Shown piece after piece: positions 46,532 through 57,085 of a stretch of 64,000 nt of DNA. The DNA lies in assembly GCF_027853235.1 (NCBI RefSeq), contig NZ_WKJG01000072.1:89206-153205 (forward strand), read 5' to 3'. Every line of letters starts with the position of its first letter. Position 1 is the stretch's first letter. The notes beneath the pieces were generated by a model that saw only the letters and a program-made list of their open reading frames with translations, made no database searches and was not told the DNA's origin. A program made the position numbers and the translations under genes. This DNA is from Aliibacillus thermotolerans. GTDB taxonomy: Bacteria > Bacillota > Bacilli > Bacillales > Marinococcaceae.

Positions 46532-47179
46532 TTATTCTCCTCTTATTCGACAAATGGCCGCTTGGCGATTTTTTTCATTATAAATAGCAGATCCTGCCAC
46601 TAGCACATTGGCCCCTTTTTCAATACATAAAGGAGCGGTTTTCTCATTTACTCCTCCATCCACTTCAATTTCTACATCCAGCCCTTTTTCATCAATCCAC
46701 GTGCGCACTTTTTCAATTTTCGGCAATACGTCCGCAATAAATGATTGACCACCGAACCCTGGGTTTACTGTCATTAATAATACGAGGTCCACTTCCGACA
46801 AGATCGGTTCCACCCATTCTGCTGGAGTAGCAGGGTTTAACACCACGCCTGCTTTCTTACCATGATGTTTAATTTGTTGTATCGTGCGATGCAAATGGGG
46901 GCAAGCTTCCACATGCACGGAAATGATATCCGCTCCCGCTTTGGCAAAATCTTCTATATAACGATCTGGCTCTTCAATCATTAAATGAACATCTAACGGA
47001 AGCGTCGTATGAGGACGAACCGCTTCAACAATAAGAGGGCCAATTGTTATATTGGGCACGAAATGACCATCCATGACATCAATATGGATATAATCTGCTC
47101 CACCACTTGCTACTTCTTGAATTTCTTCTTTTAAAACAGCAAAATCAGCCGATAAAATGGACGGTGCAATTTTTATCAT
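46532..47179 (-). CDS. rpe: Ribulose-phosphate 3-epimerase
   Basis: Rpe interconverts ribulose-5-phosphate and xylulose-5-phosphate. The 215-residue TIM barrel has [67 protein letters not shown] and [11 protein letters not shown], which include all metal and catalytic residues. It follows rsgA by two bases. In B. subtilis thiN comes next; here it is absent and a terminator follows. Confidence 0.97.
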   Translation of the reverse strand: MIKIAPSILSADFAVLKEEIQEVASGGADYIHIDVMDGHFVPNITIGPLIVEAVRPHTTLPLDVHLMIEEPDRYIEDFAKAGADIISVHVEACPHLHRTIQQIKHHGKKAGVVLNPATPAEWVEPILSEVDLVLLMTVNPGFGGQSFIADVLPKIEKVRTWIDEKGLDVEIEVDGGVNEKTAPLCIEKGANVLVAGSAIYNEKNRQAAICRIRGE

Positions 47180-47181
47180 TG

Positions 47182-48063
47182 TTAGTACCTCCGTTGCTTT
47201 TTTATCTCTTCATAAAACGCGATATAATGTTCATAACGAAACGGAGAAATTTCTCCATTTTCATACGCCATTTTCACCGCGCATTTTGGTTCTTTTCGGT
47301 GACTGCATCCGCGAAATTTACACTCATCTTTTCGTGTACGCATTTCAGGAAAACACGTATCAAGCATTTGTTCTTCCATCCCATCAAATTCTAAAGAACT
47401 AAAACCTGGAGTATCTACAATCAAGCCATCTCCTAAATGAATTAACTCCACATGTCTCGTCGTATGTCTTCCCCGACCTAAATGGTTGGAAATTTCTCCG
47501 GTTTTAAGTTCTAACGAAGGATCCAATGCATTTAAAAGCGCCGTTTTCCCAACCCCGGATTGTCCTGCAACAATGGACAATTTATTTTTTAAGCGTGTCA
47601 TGAAGGAAGAAATCCCTTCTTTTGTCTTGGCTGACACAAAAAACGTGTCATACCCGATGGATGTATAACACTGCTGGATTTCTTTCCACTCATCTTTTTC
47701 ATGTTCCACTAACAAATCGACTTTATTGAATACGATGATTGGATTTATCCCGTGAAATTCCATTAACACGAGAAATCGGTCCAACAAAACGGAAGAAAAT
47801 GCCGGTTGTGTGACCGCTGAAATAATAAAGGCTTGGTCAACGTTTGCAACCGGTGGACGAACGAGCAAGTTTTTTCTAGGTAAAATGTCGTAAATGTAGC
47901 CTTCGTTATGATCATGCTGTTCAAACTGTACATAATCCCCTACAAGGGGGGAGATATTTTGTTTGCGAAAAAGACCGCGCCCCCGACATTGATAAATATC
48001 TCCCTTGTTATTTTCTACGTAGTAATAACCGCTTAACGCTTTCACGATAAAACCTTCCTCCAT
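47182..48063 (-). CDS. rsgA: Ribosome small subunit-dependent GTPase RsgA (CpgA)
   Basis: RsgA checks maturation of the 30S decoding centre. The 293-residue product has an N-terminal OB fold ([20 protein letters not shown]), the permuted GTPase (FNKVDLL before [14 protein letters not shown] and DTPGFSS) and a zinc knuckle with [17 protein letters not shown]. The start at 48063 (MEEGFIVK) follows AGAAAGGAGAGTGCT. The upstream in-frame ATG at 48081 lies in that ribosome site region. It is placed between prkC and rpe. Confidence 0.96.
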   Translation of the reverse strand: MEEGFIVKALSGYYYVENNKGDIYQCRGRGLFRKQNISPLVGDYVQFEQHDHNEGYIYDILPRKNLLVRPPVANVDQAFIISAVTQPAFSSVLLDRFLVLMEFHGINPIIVFNKVDLLVEHEKDEWKEIQQCYTSIGYDTFFVSAKTKEGISSFMTRLKNKLSIVAGQSGVGKTALLNALDPSLELKTGEISNHLGRGRHTTRHVELIHLGDGLIVDTPGFSSLEFDGMEEQMLDTCFPEMRTRKDECKFRGCSHRKEPKCAVKMAYENGEISPFRYEHYIAFYEEIKKQRRY

Positions 48064-48077
48064 AGCACTCTCCTTTC

Positions 48078-50024
48078 TCATTGTTCGCCGTAAGAAAAAC
48101 GATTCGATTGTACTTCTTCATCGTTTACATATAATGTATATCCACCATCTTGATCCGGAGTGACGACAAGCGGTACGCGATAAGTGGTCGTTTCCGAGAT
48201 TGTTTCCTCCACGAATACTTCTTCTCCATCAGTCGTTGCGTCATCATAGAGAATGAGAATAGAAAATATGTCGCCTCTTTCTTGTTCCTGTTCTCCCACT
48301 TCAATTGGTATGACGGCTTCAATTTGTTCCGTCTTCTTCTCCTCTTCTTCGGGACCGGAAGATAAGACGATATGAACTTCCGCTCCTTCCGTTACCATGC
48401 TATATGGTGCTGGTCGTTGTTCAATGACACGTCCGGGCGGTACTGTGTCCGAAGGTCGTTCAGAAAACGTTCCTTGGAGACCGGTTCTTTCTAAATAATT
48501 TTCTACCGTTTGTCTCGTTTCCCCTTCTAAACTTTGAATCGCAAATTGTTGTTGTTCACTATAAGTTAAATAAACAGTTGTTTCGTTTGGAACAACCATT
48601 TCACCAGCTTGCGGCTCTTGTTCAACAATTTGTCCAGGGGGGATGTCCGCGCGCTCTTCCCCACTGAATTTTATGTGATCAAAGTCTTGTAACATGTTTT
48701 CGACCTGGTTCCTGCTCATTCCGATGACATCTGGCATTTCCACTTCTTCTTGACCGTCACTTACGTACAAGGTGACGGGACTTTCTACTTTTACCGTTCT
48801 TCCCGCTTGAGGTCTTTGACTAATGACAACATCTTTTTCAATTTCATCGTCATACATTCTCTCTGTCTCCGCTATTAATTCATGCTCTTCTAACAAATCA
48901 ATCGCTTCTTCTTCCGTTAATCCAACCGTATCAGGCACTTCTGTATCTGCTACTTGTAAGAAACTCGGTATCAATGTAAATGCAAGGATGCCAGCAATAA
49001 AAATGAAAAGGAATGTAAAAAGCGCTATCCATAATTTGCGCCGTCGCTTTTTTTTCGGTTTTCCTTCCCCAACGAACGTCTCCTTATTTGTCTCGACTAC
49101 GTCCTCTTCCTTTTGCTTCGATTCATCTTGAACCGCCTGAAAAGTTTTTGTTTGTTCCATTTCTTTTGCAGGAACAAACATCGGCTCTATTGAACGTTCC
49201 GGCGATAATGAAGTAGACAAATCCATTTTCATTGCCAGGACACTATGATAGCGATCTTCTTGTTTTTTCGACGTCGCTTTTAAGATGACATTTTCCAAAC
49301 TTTGAGGAAGATCAGGACGTTTTTCTTTTGGACGTGGGAGTGTTTCTTGTAAATGTTTTAGCGCAATGCTTACTGCAGAATCCCCGGTATATGGAAGAGT
49401 TCCCGTCACCATTTCATATAAAACGACACCGATAGAATAAATATCAGATCTCTCGCTGACATAACCACCTTTTGCTTGCTCTGGCGATAAGTAGTGGACC
49501 GAACCGATAACAGAATTTGTATGAGTGATCGTTGCGGCGGAAGTGGCTCGGGCAATTCCAAAATCTGTGACTTTTGCGTTTCCTTCTTTCGTCAACAAAA
49601 TATTGTGCGGTTTCATATCTCGATGAATAATTCCGTAATGGTGAGCATGATGAATGGCATCTAAAATTTGAGACATGAGCCGTACGGTTTCTTCCAACGG
49701 CAATGGGCCTTCTCGCTGAATCTTTTCTTTTAACGTTTCTCCTTCTATATACTCCATGACGATGAAATAAATATCTTCTTCTTCTCCAACGTCATAAATA
49801 TTGACAATATGTGGATGGGATAAACTTGTCGCTGCTTGGGCTTCCCGGTGAAAACGGCGAATAAATTCTTCATCTGAGTTATACTGGGGTTGCAGTACTT
49901 TGACAGCAACCATTCGTTCTAAAATCCGATCTCTTCCTTTATATACGTGGGCCATTCCTCCGTCGCCAATCATTTCTAAAATCTCATAACGATCGCTGAC
50001 TACTTTTCCAATCAAATCTGACAA
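48078..50024 (-). CDS. prkC: PASTA-domain Ser/Thr kinase PrkC
   Basis: PrkC senses muropeptides and lipid II through external PASTA repeats and controls germination and wall homeostasis. The 648 residues comprise a kinase domain with catalytic Lys42, HRDMKPHN (134-141) and DFGIARA (154-160). A basic juxtamembrane stretch and one transmembrane helix near 335-352 (LWIALFTFLFIFIAGILAF) come next. Three PASTA repeats (beginning near VPDTVGLTEEEAI, MPDVIGMSRNQV and AIQSLEGETRQTV) and a beta-rich C-terminal domain follow. Start is TTG 50024, abutting the prpC stop, with AAGGAG upstream. Cognate phosphatase prpC is immediately upstream. Confidence 0.96.
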   Translation of the reverse strand: MSDLIGKVVSDRYEILEMIGDGGMAHVYKGRDRILERMVAVKVLQPQYNSDEEFIRRFHREAQAATSLSHPHIVNIYDVGEEEDIYFIVMEYIEGETLKEKIQREGPLPLEETVRLMSQILDAIHHAHHYGIIHRDMKPHNILLTKEGNAKVTDFGIARATSAATITHTNSVIGSVHYLSPEQAKGGYVSERSDIYSIGVVLYEMVTGTLPYTGDSAVSIALKHLQETLPRPKEKRPDLPQSLENVILKATSKKQEDRYHSVLAMKMDLSTSLSPERSIEPMFVPAKEMEQTKTFQAVQDESKQKEEDVVETNKETFVGEGKPKKKRRRKLWIALFTFLFIFIAGILAFTLIPSFLQVADTEVPDTVGLTEEEAIDLLEEHELIAETERMYDDEIEKDVVISQRPQAGRTVKVESPVTLYVSDGQEEVEMPDVIGMSRNQVENMLQDFDHIKFSGEERADIPPGQIVEQEPQAGEMVVPNETTVYLTYSEQQQFAIQSLEGETRQTVENYLERTGLQGTFSERPSDTVPPGRVIEQRPAPYSMVTEGAEVHIVLSSGPEEEEKKTEQIEAVIPIEVGEQEQERGDIFSILILYDDATTDGEEVFVEETISETTTYRVPLVVTPDQDGGYTLYVNDEEVQSNRFSYGEQ

Positions 50025-50777
50025 TTAGACCAGCTCCTTTTGAGCAGGAGCATTCATGACAATGGCTAACGTAATATTGTCTTCTCCACCTCGATCAATT
50101 GCTAGTTGAACGAGCGCTTCCCCACAAGATGCGAGGGAAGGATGGTGTCGTAACGCCTCTTCCATTTCCTTTTCTGTCACTTTATTCGTTAAGCCGTCGG
50201 AACAAAGGATGACACCATCGCCTTCTTTCCATTCCATGACAACAGAATCACTTTTCGTTGCAGGCGTCGTTCCTAGTGCTCTGGTTAATACGTTTTTTCG
50301 AGGGTGATTTTCTGCTTCTTCTTTTGTAATCTCTCCATTTTTTCGTAATTCATTGACAAGGGAATGGTCTTCTGTTTTCTGTTGAAACGTATCTTCCGTT
50401 AATACGTAAGCTCGGCTATCTCCAATATGGACAATGACGACAAACGATTTTGTGCATATTGCAGCTACGACGGTGGTTCCCATCCCTTCTAATTTCTTGT
50501 TTTCGAGGGATGTTTCATAAATTTTAGCGTTAATCGTATCAATAGCATCCTTTAACCATTTATTCGCTTCCTCTGGCAAAAAGGGTTCGTCAATTGGTTT
50601 CCATGTTTGTTCTAACATATCTACAACCATTTGACTGGCAACATCACCGGCTTGGTGCCCTCCCATCCCATCTGCCACCACTGCTAAATATTCTCCGGCT
50701 TTGTTCGTAAATATTCCACCTGCATCTTCGTTATGGGCACGTACCGACCCGATATCTGTTACAAATAGTGTCTTCAC
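50025..50777 (-). CDS. prpC: PP2C-type protein phosphatase PrpC
   Basis: PrpC dephosphorylates PrkC and its targets. The 250-residue protein has the metal-binding PP2C motifs VTDIGSVRAHNEDA, VVADGMGGHQAGDVAS, VVHIGDSRAYVL, VILCSDGLTNKVT and GGEDNITLAIV. All metal-coordinating aspartates appear present. The start is GTG at 50775-50777. It precedes prkC with no gap. In B. subtilis rlmN lies upstream; here rsmB does, 78 nt away. Confidence 0.96.
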   Translation of the reverse strand: MKTLFVTDIGSVRAHNEDAGGIFTNKAGEYLAVVADGMGGHQAGDVASQMVVDMLEQTWKPIDEPFLPEEANKWLKDAIDTINAKIYETSLENKKLEGMGTTVVAAICTKSFVVIVHIGDSRAYVLTEDTFQQKTEDHSLVNELRKNGEITKEEAENHPRKNVLTRALGTTPATKSDSVVMEWKEGDGVILCSDGLTNKVTEKEMEEALRHHPSLASCGEALVQLAIDRGGEDNITLAIVMNAPAQKELV

Positions 50778-50855
50778 AGAAAACTTCCACCTACCTTGTT
50801 TTTCGCTCGTAATTGGTCATCTGATGCATTGTAAATCATCGCATCCGTACTTCCG

Positions 50856-52202
50856 CTACATTCTTCTGAGCGCTGCCATAAAAAATCCATCCGTCTCAAA
50901 ATGGTGGGGGAGGATCGTTACCTCTCCTTGATTCACTTGAGGTTGAAGGGATGTTGGCAAGTTTTTCATCGCTTCTTCATCCCAATCAAAGCCGTGATTT
51001 CTCTCTAAAAAAGCCCGTACCACTGCTTCATTCTCAATTTTTCTTACCGTACACGTACTGTATATAAGCCGTCCACCTTTTTTTACTAGTTCGGAAGCTT
51101 TTTCCAAAATATCCAATTGAACGTCCGGTAATCTCTCTAAATCGGATGGTTTCTTTTGCCATTTTATCTCCGGTTTCCGTCGGATAATACCAAAGCCGCT
51201 ACAAGGAACATCGACAAGCACACGATCAAACGAACACCTTTCATAAAAATCAGGCAACTTTCTCGCATCAAGGGCTTTTGTTTTTATCGAAGTAAGGTGT
51301 AGTCGTTTCCTTTGTTCTTCAATGAATTGCATTTTTTTCTGGTGAAGGTCAAAGGCATATATTTCTCCTTTATCTTCCATCCGTTCAGCAATATGCGTCG
51401 TTTTACCCCCTGGGGCGGCACAGGCATCTACGACTTTCATCCCGGGTTGTGGGTCCAACAAACGAGCGACTAACATGGAACTTTCATCTTGAATGGTAAT
51501 CGCTCCGGTTTCATATGTTTTTGTTTGTGGAATCTTTCCTTTTTTAATCAGAAGCGCATCAGGGGACAAATGGCCATTTTCTACTTCACAGCCTTCTTCT
51601 TCCAACGCTCGTTTCGCTTCTTCTTTTGTCAATTGTAATTGGTTCACCCTTACGGTTACTGGTGCTGGAAACAAGTTTGTCTCTGCCATTTTTTTTGCCT
51701 CATCGAAACCGTAATCGTGAATCCACTCTTCTAGTAACCATTCCGGATGACTCCATTCAATGGCATATTTTTCCACTCCTTCTAACTTCTCTGTCGTTGG
51801 CAATGATTCTCGTAGAAACGTCCTGAGAACCCCGTTTACAAATTTACTCACTCCGACATGTCCGCGTACTTTTGCTATGGTGACGGCTTCGTGTACTACC
51901 GCACGGAGGGGAATGCGGTCTAAATAGACAAATTGATAGACGGAGAGTCGTAACAACTGCCTTACCCAACTATCCAAGGAGTGAATCCCCTTTTTAATGA
52001 AAGGGGAAAGATAAAAATCAAGGGTATTTTTACGCTTGATTGTTCCGTATACAAGTTCGGTAAGAAGCGCTTTATCTTTCTCATGAAAAGGTTTTTCATT
52101 TAACGTATGGTTGAGTAAAATGTGGCTGAAAGCATGTTCCCGTTCAATGCGTTCAAGCAATGAAAGCGCCACATCACGAACACGTAAAGGTTTTTTACTC
52201 AT
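50856..52202 (-). CDS. rsmB: 16S rRNA (cytosine-967-C5) methyltransferase RsmB
   Basis: RsmB (Sun) methylates C967 in 16S rRNA. The 448-residue product has an N-terminal NusB-like helical domain, then a Rossmann methyltransferase with [10 protein letters not shown] (259-268). The two family cysteines are Cys334 in [13 protein letters not shown] and Cys384 in YSTCTVRK, the latter expected to be the covalent nucleophile. It overlaps fmt by eight bases. The expected neighbour rlmN is missing. Confidence 0.97.
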   Translation of the reverse strand: MSKKPLRVRDVALSLLERIEREHAFSHILLNHTLNEKPFHEKDKALLTELVYGTIKRKNTLDFYLSPFIKKGIHSLDSWVRQLLRLSVYQFVYLDRIPLRAVVHEAVTIAKVRGHVGVSKFVNGVLRTFLRESLPTTEKLEGVEKYAIEWSHPEWLLEEWIHDYGFDEAKKMAETNLFPAPVTVRVNQLQLTKEEAKRALEEEGCEVENGHLSPDALLIKKGKIPQTKTYETGAITIQDESSMLVARLLDPQPGMKVVDACAAPGGKTTHIAERMEDKGEIYAFDLHQKKMQFIEEQRKRLHLTSIKTKALDARKLPDFYERCSFDRVLVDVPCSGFGIIRRKPEIKWQKKPSDLERLPDVQLDILEKASELVKKGGRLIYSTCTVRKIENEAVVRAFLERNHGFDWDEEAMKNLPTSLQPQVNQGEVTILPHHFETDGFFMAALRRM

Positions 52203-53136
52203 CTCCTAACCTATCTCCTTGTTCGAAAGAATGTTTCCCGCGAAGAAAATCAGCCACAGGCATTTTCTTTTTACCTGCCGGTTGAATCTCCGTCATCGCA
52301 ATGGCGGTCTCATCTCCAGTGGCAACAACAATTTCCGTTTCTTTTATTTTTATGATTTCTCCCGGGATATGACCGCTGTATCCTTCTCGTTTTTCACCTT
52401 TCCATATTTTATACACTTTACCGCGATGGGTCGTATATGCCACCGGCCAAGGATTCAACCCCCGAATTTGATTGTATATATCTTTTCCGGGTTTATTCCA
52501 ATGAATTTTTTCTTGTCCGCGCTCTATGTTTGGTGCGTATGTTACCAATTGTTCATCTTGAGGAATCGGTGTAATCTCTCCTTTTATTAACGGTGGAATC
52601 GTTTCTAATAACAATTCTTTTCCGACGATACTTAACTTATCATGCAGTGTACCGACATTATCTGTTTCTTCAATGACGACTTCTTTCTGCGCGAGCATAT
52701 CCCCTGCATCTAATTCTTTCACCATATACATGATTGTAACCCCGGTTTTTTTCTCTCCATCAATAATCGCTTGGTGAATCGGAGCTCCCCCACGATATTT
52801 AGGTAAGAGAGAAGCGTGCACATTAATGGCACCAAACGGAGGTGCGCTTAAAATTTTTTCCGGTAATATTTGTCCGTACGCTGCTGTCACAATTAAATCC
52901 GGTTTCCGAGAAATGATTTCATTTACTCTTTCTTCATTTTTTAACGTCGGAGGTTGTAACACTTCAATCCCGTGCTTGATTGCTTCTTCTTTCACCGGCG
53001 GAGGGGTCAAAATTTTTTTCCTTCCTTTCGGGCGATCCGGTTGGGTCACAACGGCACATACGTCATATCCCGCCTCAATAAGCCCGCGTAAAATCGGAAC
53101 AGAAAAGTCGGGTGTGCCCATAAAAATGATTTTCAT
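52195..53136 (-). CDS. fmt: Methionyl-tRNA formyltransferase
   Basis: Fmt formylates initiator Met-tRNA. The 313-residue protein starts [16 protein letters not shown] and has the active-site signature [16 protein letters not shown] (His107) with the preceding Asn105. DAGDMLAQ and the C-terminal OB fold (GRVIRA-like region [10 protein letters not shown]) follow. It lies downstream of a terminator that separates it from priA. The usual def gene is missing from that gap. Confidence 0.97.
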   Translation of the reverse strand: MKIIFMGTPDFSVPILRGLIEAGYDVCAVVTQPDRPKGRKKILTPPPVKEEAIKHGIEVLQPPTLKNEERVNEIISRKPDLIVTAAYGQILPEKILSAPPFGAINVHASLLPKYRGGAPIHQAIIDGEKKTGVTIMYMVKELDAGDMLAQKEVVIEETDNVGTLHDKLSIVGKELLLETIPPLIKGEITPIPQDEQLVTYAPNIERGQEKIHWNKPGKDIYNQIRGLNPWPVAYTTHRGKVYKIWKGEKREGYSGHIPGEIIKIKETEIVVATGDETAIAMTEIQPAGKKKMPVADFLRGKHSFEQGDRLGDE

Positions 53137-53170
53137 TGACGTTCCCCTTTCTTTACCCTATTCTCTAAAA

Positions 53171-53194
53171 AACCCCGTACACAACGTCGGGGTT
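53171..53194 (-). terminator. Terminator between priA and fmt
   Basis: AACCCCG (53171-53177) pairs with CGGGGTT (53188-53194) around a 10-nt loop. On the minus strand TTTTAG follows. It occupies the 61-nt gap where def normally lies. Confidence 0.85.
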
Positions 53195-53197
53195 TTG

Positions 53198-55609
53198 TCA
53201 CATAAACATTTGTGGGTTATTATCGATGGAAATGAGCAAATGTTCTCTTTCTATTTCTTGTTGATAGTGTTGTAATATTTTCCCAAGCGTCTGTTTTAAT
53301 GAAGGTTCATTTCTGTATTTTATCATGCATTGGTAGCGATATCTATCTTTAATTCGGGCAATGGGGGAGACAGTCGGACCTAACACTTTTGTTTCCGAGC
53401 TGAGTTGGTGACGTAAAAATTTCGCAATGTTTTCAGCTGTTTTCATCGTTTTCATGACATCTTCGTGAGCGACCGTAATGAGCGTCATATAGTAATAAGG
53501 TGGGTAGCCAGTTTCTTTTCGTTGATACATTTCTCTTTGAGCAAATTGAATGTAATCATGGGATTTTGCATGCTGAATGCTGTAGTGATCGGGGCTGTAT
53601 GTTTGAATCACCACTTCTCCAGGTCGTTTTTCTCTCCCCGCTCTACCACTTACTTGTGTTAACAATTGAAATGTTCGCTCTGCTGCCCGAAAATCCGGTA
53701 AATGTAATAGCGTATCCGCTGCGAGAACTCCCACTAACGTAATATCCGGAAAATCTAGCCCTTTCGCAATCATTTGCGTTCCTAGTAAAATGTCTGCTTC
53801 TTTTTTTCCAAACGCCTGTAACAATTTTTCATGGGAGCCTTTTTTTGAAGTCGTATCGACATCCATTCGAATGACTTTCGCTTCCGGTAGAAGTTTGGTT
53901 AACTCAGCTTCTACTTTTTGCGTTCCAGTTCCAAAAAAGCGAATTTGCTCACTCGAACATGCTGGACATGTCGTGATTAACGGTTCTTCATGTCCACAAT
54001 AATGACATTTTAAGAGACGACCGGTATGGTGATAGGTTAAAGTGATTTCGCAATGAGGACATTCCGCTGTATATCCGCATGTTCGACACATAACGAATGT
54101 CGAAAAGCCACGCCGATTCAAAAATAGAACGGTTTGTTCTTTTTTTTCTAAGCGCTCCTTCATCTTTTGAAATAACGTTTCTGAAAAAGGGGTGCGATTT
54201 CCTTTTTTTAGTTCCTGTCTCATATCAATAATGTCAACGTGTGGCAGCGGGAGGCGATTGACTCGCGACGGCAATTCCAACAATTGATATACATTTCGCA
54301 TCGCTCTTGCATAAGACTCAAGAGATGGCGTTGCACTACCTAGCAAGACAGGGGCACGGTGGTACTTCCCTCTCCAAATGGCCACATCCCGTGCGTGGTA
54401 GCGAGGATGATCTTCTTGTTTATAACTACTTTCATGCTCTTCATCAATGACGATGAGACCGATATTTTCAAATGGGGCAAAAACGGCGGACCGAGCGCCA
54501 ACTACTACTTTTACTTCTTTTTTTAAAATTTTTCGCCACTCATCATATTTTTCTCCTTGAGATAAAGCGCTATGTAAAACTGCAACTAGAGAACCAAACC
54601 TTCCTTTAAAGCGTTCCACCATTTGCGGAGTGAGGGATATTTCGGGTACAAGCACGATGGCTTCTTTCCCTTTTTGTAAAACATGCTCAATCGCTTGTAA
54701 ATATACTTCTGTTTTCCCGCTTCCTGTCACCCCGCGTAACAAATAAGTGCGTGCTTTTTCTTCGGTAATCGCTTTTTCGATGTCTGTTAAGACTCGCGCT
54801 TGATCAGACGTGAGTGATAAAGCGGTTGTCACTTCGAAATTCCGATGTTCATAAGGATCGCGATAAATTTCCCTCTTCTCTTTTTGAAGAAACCCTTTCT
54901 CCACTAACGTGTGAACGACGGACATAGATGTATTTGTTTGCGCTAATACATCTTTGACCGGTACCCAATCTTCCGCCGACCGTTCTTGTAGCCACTCTAA
55001 CATTTTTCGTTGTTTCTTTGCCGAAGGATGAATGCTTTTAGCGATTTCTTCGTCAGTATAAGTTTTCACCAAACGAACGCAAAGAATGGTTTTCTTTTCT
55101 ATTTTATTTTTCAAGACGTAATCAACAACGACATGCCCACGCTCTATTTCTTGTTTTAACGTGGAAAGAAATGCTGCTTCTTTGGGAAGTTCTTTCCATA
55201 ACACGGATTGTTTATTGGCAAAAACGGCCTGTAATACGGGTGGTAATTGTTCCTTTTTCACCTGTCTCTGAATCATTTTTTTTGGCTTCGCGCGAATCGC
55301 TGATGGAATCATCGCGCCATAAGCAGAAGATAAAAAACAAGTCGTTTCTTTGGCCAACCATTCTCCTAACCGCAGTAATTCGTTCGTCAAAACGGGATAC
55401 GGGTCCAGTAATTCAGCAATGGTTTTCACTTGTTCGACGTCCGTCTCATTCGTTAATTGCCAAACAATCCCTTGAATTTTTCTCTTCCCAAAGGGGACTA
55501 GCACCCTCATTCCTACTTGAATAAAAAGTTGATAGTTTTCCGGTACTTTGTAATCAAAAGCTTTATCGAGAGAAAGAGCAGGGATGTCTACGATGACTTT
55601 GGCATACAT
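53198..55609 (-). CDS. priA: Primosomal replication restart helicase PriA
   Basis: PriA recognises collapsed forks and reloads the replisome. The 803-residue protein has the N-terminal DNA-binding domain and helicase Walker A GVTGSGKTEVYLQAIE. DEEH lies in LIVIDEEHESSYKQE, and the Cys-rich zinc region CRTCGYTAECPHCEITLTYH with CHYCGHEEPLITTCPACSSE binds two zinc ions. The C-terminal LLGTQMIAKGLDFPDITLVG and GRAGREKRPGEVVIQT are also present. Overlap with coaBC is one base (TAATG). Confidence 0.98.
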   Translation of the reverse strand: MYAKVIVDIPALSLDKAFDYKVPENYQLFIQVGMRVLVPFGKRKIQGIVWQLTNETDVEQVKTIAELLDPYPVLTNELLRLGEWLAKETTCFLSSAYGAMIPSAIRAKPKKMIQRQVKKEQLPPVLQAVFANKQSVLWKELPKEAAFLSTLKQEIERGHVVVDYVLKNKIEKKTILCVRLVKTYTDEEIAKSIHPSAKKQRKMLEWLQERSAEDWVPVKDVLAQTNTSMSVVHTLVEKGFLQKEKREIYRDPYEHRNFEVTTALSLTSDQARVLTDIEKAITEEKARTYLLRGVTGSGKTEVYLQAIEHVLQKGKEAIVLVPEISLTPQMVERFKGRFGSLVAVLHSALSQGEKYDEWRKILKKEVKVVVGARSAVFAPFENIGLIVIDEEHESSYKQEDHPRYHARDVAIWRGKYHRAPVLLGSATPSLESYARAMRNVYQLLELPSRVNRLPLPHVDIIDMRQELKKGNRTPFSETLFQKMKERLEKKEQTVLFLNRRGFSTFVMCRTCGYTAECPHCEITLTYHHTGRLLKCHYCGHEEPLITTCPACSSEQIRFFGTGTQKVEAELTKLLPEAKVIRMDVDTTSKKGSHEKLLQAFGKKEADILLGTQMIAKGLDFPDITLVGVLAADTLLHLPDFRAAERTFQLLTQVSGRAGREKRPGEVVIQTYSPDHYSIQHAKSHDYIQFAQREMYQRKETGYPPYYYMTLITVAHEDVMKTMKTAENIAKFLRHQLSSETKVLGPTVSPIARIKDRYRYQCMIKYRNEPSLKQTLGKILQHYQQEIEREHLLISIDNNPQMFM

Positions 55610-56814
55610 TACTTATCCGTCCTCTGCATGATAGATTCAACATGGCGTAAAATCTCTTTTGCCGTTTCTTTTTTTGTTAAAAGCGGCAGAAAAATCGGGT
55701 CTTCATTTCGTTTGATCAATATCATTTCGTTCGTGTCTGATCGAAAACCGGCATTTGTTCTCGTAATATCATTGGCAACAATCATATCTAAATTTTTTCT
55801 TTCTAACTTTCCTTTTGCATATTTTTCCAAATCATGAGATTCAGCTGCAAATCCGACAAGAATTTGATGTTTCTTTCTCTCTCCAAGGGCGGCTAAAATA
55901 TCTTTCGTTCGCTCCATTTCAATTACCGTCTTGCCGTCATCTTTTTTCGTTTTCTTTTCGTCGACAGTAACCGGTTTATAATCCGCCACAGCCGCTGCTT
56001 TAATGACAATATCCATGTCATCATAGCGTTGAATGACCGCTTCGTACATTTCTTCTGCAGTGGTCACATCGACTCGCTTGACGTGAGGAGGAGTTTTTAG
56101 CTGAACAGGACCTGATACTAAAGTGACGTCTGCCCCAAAGGATGCGGCGACTTCCGCGATTGCAAAACCCATTTTTCCTGAAGATGGGTTAGTGAAAATA
56201 CGGACAGGATCCGCATACTCATAAGTTGGCCCAGCGGTGACGAGTATTTTTTTCTCTCTGAACGGTTGCTCTTCTTCATATTTTTGTTCTAAATAGGAGA
56301 TAATATCTAATGGTTCCGCCATTCTTCCTTTTCCAACCCAACCGCATGCTAAATAGCCGTCTCCCGGCTCAATAAAATGGTATCCTCGTTTTTTTAATGT
56401 CGCCATGTTGTCCTGAACAGCAGGGTTGTTGTACATATTGACGTTCATCGCCGGGGAAAGATAGATCGGACAAGTTGACGCCAACACAGAGGTTGTTAAC
56501 ATATCGTCAGCGATTCCGTTAGCAATTTTTCCGATAACGTTTGCCGTCGCAGGTGCAATTAAGATAAAATCGGCCCAATCGACGACGTCAATGTGGGAAA
56601 CAATTTCCGGATCTCTTTCTGCAAATGTATCGTCATAGACACGTTCTCTCGTTAACGCTTGGAAAGTCAGCGGTGTAATAAATTGTTTCGCGTTGTCCGT
56701 CATCACCACTTTTACCGTTGCTCCCCGTTGCGTTAATTGACTTGCCAATATGGCTGATTTATATGCTGCAATGCCACCGCTAATCCCCAACATTATCTTT
56801 TTATTTTTTAACAT
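55609..56814 (-). CDS. coaBC: Bifunctional PPC synthetase/decarboxylase CoaBC
   Basis: CoaBC makes 4'-phosphopantetheine from phosphopantothenate and cysteine in CoA synthesis. The 401-residue product has the FMN-dependent decarboxylase half ([30 protein letters not shown] and the conserved Cys in [15 protein letters not shown]). The synthetase half ([20 protein letters not shown]) follows. The start is ATG 56814 behind GGGGGAGAAGC; a longer in-frame start at 56850 would run into the rpoZ hairpin and lacks a ribosome site. Confidence 0.97.
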   Translation of the reverse strand: MLKNKKIMLGISGGIAAYKSAILASQLTQRGATVKVVMTDNAKQFITPLTFQALTRERVYDDTFAERDPEIVSHIDVVDWADFILIAPATANVIGKIANGIADDMLTTSVLASTCPIYLSPAMNVNMYNNPAVQDNMATLKKRGYHFIEPGDGYLACGWVGKGRMAEPLDIISYLEQKYEEEQPFREKKILVTAGPTYEYADPVRIFTNPSSGKMGFAIAEVAASFGADVTLVSGPVQLKTPPHVKRVDVTTAEEMYEAVIQRYDDMDIVIKAAAVADYKPVTVDEKKTKKDDGKTVIEMERTKDILAALGERKKHQILVGFAAESHDLEKYAKGKLERKNLDMIVANDITRTNAGFRSDTNEMILIKRNEDPIFLPLLTKKETAKEILRHVESIMQRTDK

Positions 56815-56844
56815 GCTTCTCCCCCTCACTCTTTCATAATAAAA

Positions 56845-56869
56845 CAACAACCTAATTTATAGGTTGTTG
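56845..56869 (-). terminator. Terminator or attenuator overlapping the rpoZ stop
   Basis: CAACAACCTA (56845-56854) pairs perfectly with TAGGTTGTTG (56860-56869). The rpoZ stop codon is in the loop and the last codons of rpoZ form one arm. TTTTATT follows on the minus strand. coaBC begins 31 nt beyond. Confidence 0.75.
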
Positions 56870-57084
56870 GTTGGCGTATCTTCCGTGCTGTTTCGATAGG
56901 TTAGTTTCCCTTGTTCAATTTCTTCTAAAGCGACACCTACTAACTTAGAAGTATCCCGCTCGTTTTCGACTCCTTGCTGTTTTTCTAAATCTTTTAGTTC
57001 CCGAGCACGACGGGCAGATATTGTCACAAGCGTATATTTCGAATCAATGAACTTTAACAAGTTATCTATTGAAGGTTGCAGCAT
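56857..57084 (-). CDS. rpoZ: RNA polymerase omega subunit
   Basis: Omega stabilises the beta' subunit. The 75-residue product carries the family core MLQPSIDNLLKFIDSKYTLV, ISARRARELK and VGVALEEIEQGKLTY. It follows gmk by one base, as usual. Its last four codons form one arm of a terminator-like hairpin. Length is normal for Bacillota. Confidence 0.97.
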   Translation of the reverse strand: MLQPSIDNLLKFIDSKYTLVTISARRARELKDLEKQQGVENERDTSKLVGVALEEIEQGKLTYRNSTEDTPTNNL

Positions 57085-57085
57085 C

